33,042 bases of DNA from contig JAGQTV010000062.1 of the NCBI GenBank assembly GCA_020438845.1, positions 1 through 33,042 on the forward strand, given 5' to 3'. A model generated the notes under the pieces. That model searched no databases, was not told the DNA's origin, and was given only the letters and a program-made list of their open reading frames with translations. Position numbers and translations under genes: made by a program. Of the stretch, positions 25,290 to 33,042 are shown piece after piece; within the stretch, counting starts at the first letter, position 1; every line of letters begins with the position of its first letter. The stretch is from Mycobacterium sp. GTDB taxonomy: Bacteria; Actinomycetota; Actinomycetes; Mycobacteriales; Mycobacteriaceae.

Positions 25290-25296
25290 TAGCGTA
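25290..25296. promoter_or_regulatory. Bidirectional -10 element TAGCGTA
   Basis: TANNNTA reads TAGCGT on plus (25290-25295) and TACGCT on minus (25296-25291), so one element could serve both divergent genes (starts 25278 minus, 25323 or 25350 plus). Confidence 0.4.
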
Positions 25297-25349
25297 TGCA
25301 TGACGGGCCCGCCGGTGGCTCGATGAACGACGAAGGGAACGCGCCAACC

Positions 25350-25880
25350 ATGACCAGTCCTTTTTCACCAGGACAAAATCCGGGTGCGATTCCGGGTGGC
25401 TCCGCGGGTTCCTCGCGCCGTGGTCCGCTGGGACTGCCGACCCCGCCGAAAGGCTGGCCAGTCGGCTCCTACACCACCTATGCCGAGGCTCAGAGGGCCG
25501 TCGACTACTTGTCCGACAATCAGTTTCCGGTGCAGCAGGTCACCATCGTCGGGGTGGACCTGATGCAGGTGGAGCGGGTCACCGGGCGGCTCACCTGGAC
25601 CAAGGTGCTGCTCGGCGGCATGCTCACCGGGGCGTGGCTGGGTGTGTTCATCGGCTTGGTGTTGGGCTTCTTCAGTCCGAACCCGCTGCAGTCCCTGCTC
25701 GTCGGTATCGTGGCCGGCGTGGTGTTCGGCCTGATCACCTCGGCCATTCCTTACGCAATGTCAAAGGGCACAAGGGATTTCAGTTCCACTCTGCAATTGG
25801 TTGCCGGGCGCTATGACGTACTGTGCGATCCGCAGAGCGCGGAGAAGGCGCGGGACATGCTGTCCCGGCTGACGCTGTAG
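25350..25880 (+). CDS. General-stress-type membrane protein (Rv1234-like)
   Basis: A 176-residue protein. A disordered head leads to a GSP17M/YflT-like ferredoxin-fold module (VGSYTTYAEAQRAVDYLSDN, QVTIVGVDLMQV) interrupted by two membrane helices (VLLGGMLTGAWLGVFIGLVL and LQSLLVGIVAGVVFGLITSA), then DFSSTLQLVAGRYDVLC and an acidic end. This is the mycobacterial Rv1234 type; function unknown. Start: ATG 25350 matches the expected length and has AAGGGA 12 nt upstream. ATG 25323 is an alternative, because it overlaps (ATGA) the stop of a small frame, MTGPPVAR, that begins at 25300 close to the -10. Confidence 0.8.
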   Translation: MTSPFSPGQNPGAIPGGSAGSSRRGPLGLPTPPKGWPVGSYTTYAEAQRAVDYLSDNQFPVQQVTIVGVDLMQVERVTGRLTWTKVLLGGMLTGAWLGVFIGLVLGFFSPNPLQSLLVGIVAGVVFGLITSAIPYAMSKGTRDFSSTLQLVAGRYDVLCDPQSAEKARDMLSRLTL

Positions 25881-28208
<2,328 letters not shown>

Positions 28209-28216
<8 letters not shown>

Positions 28217-29045
28217 ACACGTCGGCGCGCGCCGCGCCACGGGCTGGACCATCATCAACATTCTGGTGGTGGTCTACGCACTGCTGCCGGTGCTGTGGAT
28301 TCTAAGCCTATCGCTGAAGCCCACCTCAACTGTCAAGGACGGCAAGCTGATTCCGTCGTCGATCACCTTCGCCAACTACAAGGGCATCTTCACCGGCGAC
28401 GTGTTCTCCTCGGCGCTGATCAACTCGATCGGCATCGGCCTGATCACCACCGTCATCGCGGTGGTCATCGGCGGCATGGCCGCCTACGCGGTCGCCCGAC
28501 TGGAGTTCGCCGGCAAGCGGGCGCTGATCGGGGCCGCCTTGCTGATCGCCATGTTCCCGCAGATCTCGCTGGTGACCCCGCTGTTCAACATCGAGCGCCG
28601 CATCGGGCTCTTCGATACCTGGCCGGGCCTGATCATCCCGTACATCACTTTCGCTTTGCCGCTGGCGATCTACACGCTCTCGGCGTTCTTCCGGGAGATC
28701 CCCTGGGATTTGGAGAAGGCCGCCAAGATGGACGGTGCCACCCCCGCGCAGGCCTTCCGTCGGGTGATCGCCCCACTGGCCGCCCCCGGCATCGTCACCG
28801 CCGCCATCCTGGTGTTCATCTTCGCCTGGAATGACCTGCTGTTGGCGCTGTCGCTGACCGCCACCAAGGCGGCCATCACCGCGCCGGTCGCGATCGCGAA
28901 CTTCACCGGCAGTTCGCAGTTCGAGGAACCGACCGGGTCGATCGCCGCGGGCGCGATGGTCATCACCATTCCGATCATCGTGTTCGTTCTCATGTTCCAA
29001 CGACGGATCGTCGCCGGGCTGACCTCCGGCGCAGTGAAGGGGTAG
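28209..29045 (+). CDS. sugB: Trehalose ABC transporter permease SugB
   Basis: The second permease, 278 residues (M. tuberculosis Rv1237: 274), with six membrane helices. The EAA loop is in [20 protein letters not shown]. It pairs with SugA to form the channel that receives trehalose from LpqY. ATG 28209 overlaps the end of sugA by 8 bp; sugC begins 9 bp after the stop. Confidence 0.95.
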
Positions 29046-29053
29046 CGGGTTTT

Positions 29054-30235
29054 ATGGCCGAGATCGTCTTGGACCACGTCACCAAGCGCTATCCCGACGG
29101 CGCCACCCCGGTGAAGGGCCTTTCGCTGACCATTGGAGACGGTGAGTTCGTCATCCTCGTCGGACCGTCCGGATGTGGAAAGTCGACCACGCTCAACATG
29201 ATTGCCGGACTCGAGGACATCACCGACGGCGAGCTGTTGATCGGTGGCCAGCGGGTCAACGAGAAGGCTCCGCGCGACCGCGACATCGCAATGGTGTTCC
29301 AGTCCTACGCGCTCTACCCGCACATGACGGTGCGGCAGAACATCGCCTTCCCACTGACCCTGGCCAAGATGGGCAAAGCCGAGATCGCAGCGAAGGTGGC
29401 GGAGACCGCCAAGATCCTCGACCTCACCGCGCTGCTGGATCGCAAGCCATCCCAGCTGTCCGGCGGTCAGCGCCAGCGAGTGGCCATGGGCCGGGCGATC
29501 GTGCGCAAGCCCAAAGCCTTCCTGATGGACGAACCGCTTTCCAACCTCGACGCCAAGCTTCGGGTGCAGATGCGGGCCGAGATCGCACGCTTGCAGAAGC
29601 GGCTGGGCACCACCACGGTGTACGTCACCCACGACCAGACCGAGGCAATGACGCTCGGAGACCGGGTCGTTGTGTTGCGGGCAGGGGAGGCCCAGCAGAT
29701 CGGCACCCCCGACGAGCTCTACAACTCCCCGGCGAACATCTTCGTCGCCGGCTTCATCGGGTCACCGTCGATGAACTTCTTCCCGGCCACACCCACCGAG
29801 ATCGGATTCCGACTGCCCTTCGGCGAGATTGCGCTCACCAACCGGGTTCGCACCGCACTCGGACGGCATCCCCGACCGGCGAACATCATCGTCGGCGTCA
29901 GACCCGAGCACTTCGAGGACGCCGCGCTGATCGACCCTCTCGAGCGCAGCCGCTCGTTGACTTTCCAGGTGACTGCCGACCTGGTCGAGTCACTCGGCGC
30001 CGACAAATACGTCTACTTCTCGACGGCGGGGGCCGAGGCGCAGTCCGATCAGTTGGATGAGCTCGCGGCAGATCCGAGGTCTGGCTCCAGTTTGGGGGGA
30101 AACCGTTTCGTGGCAAGGGTTTCCGCCGATTCGCCCGTCACCACCGGTGCTCCGGTCGAGTTGGCGCTGGACACCACGAAGCTGAACGTCTTTGACGCCG
30201 ACAGCGGGTTGAACCTCACCGCTTCGCCGGTGTGA
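29054..30235 (+). CDS. sugC: Trehalose ABC transporter ATPase SugC
   Basis: The ATP-hydrolysing subunit (two copies per importer), 393 residues, exactly the M. tuberculosis length as I recall it. Walker A GPSGCGKSTT at 37-46, Q-loop in VFQSYALYP, signature LSGGQRQRVAMG from 135, Walker B FLMDEP at 156-161 and the switch His in YVTHDQTEA. The C-terminal 150 residues form MalK-type TOBE/OB regulatory domains (IIVGVRPEHFED onward). ATG 29054 lies 8 bp after sugB with AAGGGG upstream. Its TGA overlaps the GTG of the suppressor-of-fused domain gene. Confidence 0.96.
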   Translation: MAEIVLDHVTKRYPDGATPVKGLSLTIGDGEFVILVGPSGCGKSTTLNMIAGLEDITDGELLIGGQRVNEKAPRDRDIAMVFQSYALYPHMTVRQNIAFPLTLAKMGKAEIAAKVAETAKILDLTALLDRKPSQLSGGQRQRVAMGRAIVRKPKAFLMDEPLSNLDAKLRVQMRAEIARLQKRLGTTTVYVTHDQTEAMTLGDRVVVLRAGEAQQIGTPDELYNSPANIFVAGFIGSPSMNFFPATPTEIGFRLPFGEIALTNRVRTALGRHPRPANIIVGVRPEHFEDAALIDPLERSRSLTFQVTADLVESLGADKYVYFSTAGAEAQSDQLDELAADPRSGSSLGGNRFVARVSADSPVTTGAPVELALDTTKLNVFDADSGLNLTASPV

Positions 30236-30873
30236 GCAGCGTGGCAGCTGACGGGGTGTTGGCCGCCGTGCGGCAGCACCTGCGTGAGCATTTCACCAGT
30301 GCGGGAATCGACTCGAACCCCGAAGTGGCCAGCGTGACGTTCGTGGGCGTGGAGCGCATCGAAGTGCAGCGCTTCGGTCCCGACCGCCGTGCAGGGCTGG
30401 AGGGGGTGTTTCACTATGTTTCCCTTGGGTGTTCGCGATATCCGATGACCGATCCGGCGACTCAGCATCCCGACCCGCTGCGCGGGCCGCGGGCCGAACT
30501 GGTGATAAGTCTTCGGGCCGCCGTGCCCCCCACCGGTCTGGCTCGCAGCCTGGCAGTGCTGGCCGCCACGCCGGCCGTCGAAGGCGTTGTTCTCTGTGAA
30601 GGCTCGTTGGTCGACCTGTCGGGGCCGCTGTGGACGGGAGCTCCGTTCACGGCGGTTCTGCTGGGCGCTTCCGAGGAGGATTGCACCGGTATTACGGACC
30701 TGCCGCTGGCTCCGCCGTGCGACCCCGTCCAGTTCATTGCCGCGGTGCCGGTCACCCGTACCGAAGCGGCGTGGGTGCGACTGAAGGGCGCTGAGGCGAT
30801 GCGCCAGGCCTGGCGCGACGATGGCGTGGACGTGCTGGATCCGGGGCGGCCCGCATCGTCGGCGGGTGGTTAG
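30232..30873 (+). CDS. Suppressor-of-fused domain protein
   Basis: A 213-residue soluble protein with features of the bacterial suppressor-of-fused (SUFU) family: an N-terminal helix (VLAAVRQHLREHF), VFHYVSLGCSRYPM as the conserved central strand, RAELVISLRAAVP, and PLAPPCDPVQFIAAVPVTRTEA near the C terminus. In bacteria these domains occur in immunity or adaptor proteins, sometimes alone as here. GTG 30232 overlaps the sugC stop (GTGA), so it is made with the trehalose importer, and a link to that process is a fair guess. In M. tuberculosis corA follows sugC instead. No ribosome site of its own. Confidence 0.65.
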   Translation: MSSVAADGVLAAVRQHLREHFTSAGIDSNPEVASVTFVGVERIEVQRFGPDRRAGLEGVFHYVSLGCSRYPMTDPATQHPDPLRGPRAELVISLRAAVPPTGLARSLAVLAATPAVEGVVLCEGSLVDLSGPLWTGAPFTAVLLGASEEDCTGITDLPLAPPCDPVQFIAAVPVTRTEAAWVRLKGAEAMRQAWRDDGVDVLDPGRPASSAGG

Positions 30874-30947
30874 CGGGTGGACCGTCTTGGTGACGTGCCC
30901 CGGTTCCTGGATCGCAGCTGACCGCCAGCGCCGTTGGGTGAGGCCTC

Positions 30948-31925
30948 CTATTGACCGGATCCGATGGTGAGGGTCGGACTGATAAGCGGAACGTCGAATC
31001 CTGATTTCAGTGTGATTCCTTGATTGGGTGCCGCCGGGGCGGCGGGCAGGTCAAAGACGGGCGGCACTGATCCGGCCGGATTGGGTATCGGTGCAAAGGG
31101 TCCTTCCGATGCCACAGGCGCATGGAAGTCGATCGGACCCATCGGATGCGGTACCTGCTGCGGTGTTACCTCCGGCAGTGACACGGCTGGGGGCGGCGAA
31201 CCGGCTGGAGGCGGCACCGGGGCCGCAGGTGTGACCTCCGGTGTCCTCACTTCGGGCGCAGTGACCACGGGCGCGGTGACCGCGGGAGCAGCGACTTCGG
31301 GTGCCGTGACCTCCGCAGCGGGAGGTGGTGGCGCGGCCGGTGTTACCGGGGCAACAGTGGGCGCGGGTGCGTTCACCGGATCCGCCGGGGTGTTCGCGAC
31401 CGGGGGGATGGTGTGCGCCGGAGACCCGGCTGCCTTCACCGGCGCCGGATACGCCGAAGGGACTACGACACCCTGGCTTCCGGATTCGCCGCCCGGCTGG
31501 GGGATAGCCGCATTCTTGGCGGGCTGAATGACCACCGGAGATGTTGTGGTCGGCAAGGCATCGGTGTTGACAACGGTGAGCACCAGCCCCCCGATGGCCG
31601 CGGCGACGAAGCCCGCCGCAATTCCGTAAAGCAGCATCGACGGGCGATACCGGGGTTCGGAAGCTGGTTCGTCGGCATCGGTGATTGGCACCGCCGGGGG
31701 CGAGCTCACCTCGGGTACGGAGTACTCCTCACCGGTATAGGGCAGCGGCTCGGCGAGGAAGTCGTCCTGCGACCAGGCCAGTGCCCGGAAGGTCGCCGAC
31801 TGCGACTCGGCCTCGAGGCCCGCCGACCACGCGCTCGGGGTTCGGCCAGTGACGGGCTGACATGCCGCGGTCGGGCCTGCAGCCGTCGGCTCGGACGTTT
31901 CGTGCGTCATGGCTGTGCTCGGCAT
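30948..31925 (-). CDS. Proline/alanine-rich single-pass membrane protein
   Basis: A 325-residue protein with a cytoplasmic head of about 95 residues, one membrane helix (97-120, MLLYGIAAGFVAAAIGGLVL) and a 200-residue extracytoplasmic tail. The tail is almost only Pro, Ala, Val and Thr, with repeated VTAPEV/APVVTAP blocks, ending in a small ordered segment (ITLKSGFDVPLISPTLTIG). Function unknown; it looks like a cell-wall spacer. ATG 31925 has GAAGGTGAG upstream; GTG 31934 and ATG 31910 are alternatives. Its 5' region is one arm of the 61-bp inverted duplication shared with the next gene, so both are probably expressed under the same signal. Confidence 0.75.
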   Translation of the reverse strand: MPSTAMTHETSEPTAAGPTAACQPVTGRTPSAWSAGLEAESQSATFRALAWSQDDFLAEPLPYTGEEYSVPEVSSPPAVPITDADEPASEPRYRPSMLLYGIAAGFVAAAIGGLVLTVVNTDALPTTTSPVVIQPAKNAAIPQPGGESGSQGVVVPSAYPAPVKAAGSPAHTIPPVANTPADPVNAPAPTVAPVTPAAPPPPAAEVTAPEVAAPAVTAPVVTAPEVRTPEVTPAAPVPPPAGSPPPAVSLPEVTPQQVPHPMGPIDFHAPVASEGPFAPIPNPAGSVPPVFDLPAAPAAPNQGITLKSGFDVPLISPTLTIGSGQ

Positions 31926-31950
31926 CGGTCTCACCTTCGTTTCGTCGCAG

Positions 31951-32011
31951 CCCCTGGTGAGCTGCTTTCACAGGTAGGTGCAGCCAGCCAGGATCTGGCG
32001 CACACTTTTTT
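31951..32011 (-). repeat. Left arm of 61-bp inverted leader duplication
   Basis: The 5' region of the proline-rich protein gene. It is the reverse complement of 32136-32196: a 25-bp block (31961-31985) and a 13-bp block (31999-32011) are identical, 8 of 10 outer bases match, and the 13-bp window between blocks differs. As RNA, GCTGC and GCAGC pair around a 15-nt loop. Confidence 0.9.
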
Positions 32012-32122
32012 GGGGAAATCTCTTCCGGCCCTCCTCGGAGAGCTCCGTCCGCAACATCTCGCATCCGACTGCAGCCCTAAACTCCGCCTCTCGCGGCGAG
32101 AAATACCTGTTCATCGGGCCAG

Positions 32123-32141
32123 AAAAAAAGTTTCGAAAAAA
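32123..32141 (+). promoter_or_regulatory. Paired A-tracts upstream of the secreted protein gene
   Basis: A7 (32123-32129) and A6 (32136-32141), about 12 bp apart, lie at the start of the right arm in otherwise GC-rich DNA. They suggest bent DNA or an UP-element-like site. Only the A6 is shared with the left arm. Confidence 0.35.
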
Positions 32142-32196
32142 GTGTGCGACCGGAGGGTGGCGGCTGCACCTACCTGTGAAAGCAGCCCATCAGGGG
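32136..32196 (+). repeat. Right arm of 61-bp inverted leader duplication
   Basis: Mirror copy of 31951-32011, ending 26 bp before ATG 32223, as the left arm ends 25 bp before ATG 31925. GGCTGC (32162-32167) and GCAGCC (32182-32187) can form a 6-bp stem with a 14-nt loop in the transcript. No TANNNT hexamer is placed for a leaderless start, and each gene has its own ribosome site. Confidence 0.9.
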
Positions 32197-32222
32197 CGGC
32201 GAACATCAATAAGGAGACTCAA

Positions 32223-32618
32223 ATGACCACCAACTCCATCCTCGCCAAACTCGGTGCGATGACCGCCGCTGTGACGGCGCCGGCGATGTTGTTCCTCGGC
32301 GCGGGTACCGCGCAGGCGAACATGACCGCATCGGGGGCTCCCGCCCCGGGCGGCGTCGATGTGTTTATCAATACGTGGCCGGCGAACCCCGGCGAATCCG
32401 CGCCCAGCGGTTGGTGCACCTACAACGCCTCGGTGATGGGCAACCCGATCGGCAAGCCCCTTCCGGCGATCAATGTTCCGTTCTATCTGCCGGACAACGG
32501 GCCCGGGGCGGGGGCAAGCTCCCGCCTGTGGTTCCCCAGCTATCCGACCGGCTCGACCTGGAACGTCTCGGTCGAGTGCCCCAATGCTGCTCCGCAGTTT
32601 TCACAGCTCGTCTGGTGA
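32223..32618 (+). CDS. Small secreted protein of unknown function
   Basis: A 131-residue protein. The signal peptide (LGAMTAAVTAPAMLFLGAG) has a clear AQA cut before NMTASG (about residue 32). The mature domain of about 100 residues has two Cys (SGWCTYN, SVECPN), probably one disulfide, and several Trp and Pro in a beta-rich pattern (GVDVFINTWPANPGE, LWFPSYPTGSTWNVSVEC). I do not recognise the family. ATG 32223 has AAGGAG 7 nt upstream. The frame is open upstream but the signal peptide fixes the start. Expression is from the right arm of the inverted leader; a strong palindrome 6 bp after the stop closes the gene. Confidence 0.8.
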   Translation: MTTNSILAKLGAMTAAVTAPAMLFLGAGTAQANMTASGAPAPGGVDVFINTWPANPGESAPSGWCTYNASVMGNPIGKPLPAINVPFYLPDNGPGAGASSRLWFPSYPTGSTWNVSVECPNAAPQFSQLVW

Positions 32619-32624
32619 AACCGG

Positions 32625-32665
32625 CGGTCCGGTACCGGCGAGCGTCATTCGCTGGTACCGGACCG
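32625..32665. terminator. Palindrome after secreted protein gene
   Basis: CGGTCCGGTACC (32625-32636) pairs perfectly with GGTACCGGACCG (32654-32665), with AGCG/CGCT as an inner stem. It starts 6 bp after the stop codon. No U tract, as is usual in mycobacteria. Being symmetric it could also be a protein-binding site in front of the sigma factor gene. Confidence 0.6.
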
Positions 32666-32675
32666 GTTGCGGGTC

Positions 32676-32681
32676 TACGCT
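32676..32681 (+). promoter_or_regulatory. Candidate -10 TACGCT of ECF sigma gene
   Basis: TACGCT lies 11 bp after the palindrome and 34 nt before ATG 32716, which has its own ribosome site (GGAGG 32703-32707). Confidence 0.35.
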
Positions 32682-32715
32682 GTAACAAAGTTTGCTGGCC
32701 ATGGAGGTCCGCGTC

Positions 32716-33042
32716 ATGACCGAAGCACTGGAGCTGGATCCCAGCCTCGGCGACGGTGATTTGGCGCGTGCGTCAGCAGAAGGTGATCGGCAAGCGTTCG
32801 CCGAGATCTATGATCGCTACGCTGACCGGCTTTATGACTTCTGTGTCGGACTGATCGGGGACCGTGACGCCGCGGCCGACTGCGTGCAGGACACCTTCTG
32901 CGTTGCTGCGAAAGACCTCGGGGGTCTGCGCGAACCCGACAAACTCCGCCCGTGGCTGTACTCGATCGCCCGCCATCATGCGATGCGCCGTCTTCGGCAC
33001 CGCTACCGCGAGGAGGTCTCTGATGAATTGCCTGACATGGTC
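32716..33042 (+). CDS. ECF-type RNA polymerase sigma factor, 5' part
   Basis: The first 109 codons of a sigma-70 family ECF sigma factor, cut by the right edge. Region 2 is clear: FAEIYDRYADRLYDFCVGLI, then DAAADCVQDTFCVAA and LRPWLYSIARHHAMRRLRHR (core binding and -10 recognition). Region 4 lies outside the window, so class and any C-terminal extension are unknown. It is a different paralogue from SigE. ATG 32716 is 8 nt after GGAGG; in-frame ATG 32701 is less likely because it contains that site. Its neighbour is a small secreted protein, and it may control that gene and the inverted leader, but this is untested. Confidence 0.88.
   Translation, partial: MTEALELDPSLGDGDLARASAEGDRQAFAEIYDRYADRLYDFCVGLIGDRDAAADCVQDTFCVAAKDLGGLREPDKLRPWLYSIARHHAMRRLRHRYREEVSDELPDMV

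Noticed and set aside
31951-32196. Cyclic di-AMP (ydaO) or other known riboswitch in the inverted leader
   Set aside because: The conserved blocks and length do not fit any riboswitch consensus I know; a profile scan would be needed to exclude it fully.
31951-32196. CRISPR-like or IS-end interpretation of the inverted repeat
   Set aside because: Only two copies, inverted, no spacers, no transposase and no visible target-site duplication.
31413-32222. Long plus-strand open frame leading into the small secreted protein
   Set aside because: It is antisense to the proline-rich protein gene and crosses the inverted leader; the signal peptide and ribosome site place the real start at 32223.

Overview
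The window is a stretch of high-GC actinobacterial chromosome whose gene content and order match the Mycobacterium tuberculosis Rv1193-Rv1238 neighbourhood (fadD36-like, dapD, dapE, LOG, folP2, gpgS, tagA, glgA/glgC, sigE-rseA-htrA-tatB, mrp, lpqY-sugABC). An MspA-type porin at the left edge, which M. tuberculosis lacks, and the absence of several M. tuberculosis genes (fadD6 between LOG and folP2, PE14 and neighbours after glgC, Rv1225c-lpqX between tatB and mrp, corA/mdh after sugC) point to a non-tuberculous, probably Mycolicibacterium-like species. No rRNA, tRNA, CRISPR, prophage or insertion sequence was seen. No gene-free stretch exceeds 300 bases.

Layout. 1-910: 5' end of a porin gene and a secreted protein gene, both on the minus strand. 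911-6942: acyl-CoA synthetase, then the diaminopimelate genes dapD and dapE (divergent), with a zinc-ribbon-like coding stretch open in frame into dapE, and a large P-loop ATPase without a DNA-binding domain. 7013-10736: LOG, then the tightly coupled folP2-gpgS-DivIVA-like-tagA operon and a DUF3117 gene. 10867-14387: secreted protein, glgA and glgC (divergent), DUF4126 membrane protein. 14588-18940: O-methyltransferase, then the envelope-stress cluster sigE, rseA, htrA, tatB. 18966-23731: mrp, lytic transglycosylase, DUF1003 protein and an MgtE-like CBS protein, all on minus. 23756-25880: CitE-like lyase, DUF4190 protein, stress-type membrane protein. 25902-30873: lpqY-sugA-sugB-sugC trehalose importer with a translationally coupled suppressor-of-fused domain gene. 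30948-33042: proline-rich membrane protein and small secreted protein driven divergently from a duplicated inverted leader, then the 5' part of an ECF sigma factor.

Functional themes. Glucose polymer and trehalose metabolism recurs: GpgS starts methylglucose lipopolysaccharide, GlgC and GlgA/GlgM feed ADP-glucose into maltose-1-phosphate and alpha-glucan, and LpqY-SugABC recovers trehalose. The second theme is envelope homeostasis: SigE/RseA/HtrA, TatB, lytic transglycosylase, porin and mDAP synthesis.

Expression signals. At least eleven genes have a TANNNT -10 hexamer ending 6-8 nt before an ATG or GTG, the signature of leaderless mycobacterial transcripts. These decide several starts. Three further genes (the secreted protein at 807, the ATPase at 6942, sigE) appear to be preceded by tiny leaderless ORFs that end at or in the downstream start codon. 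The most unusual structure is the 61-bp inverted duplication at 31951-32196 that serves as the 5' region of two divergent genes for exported proteins.
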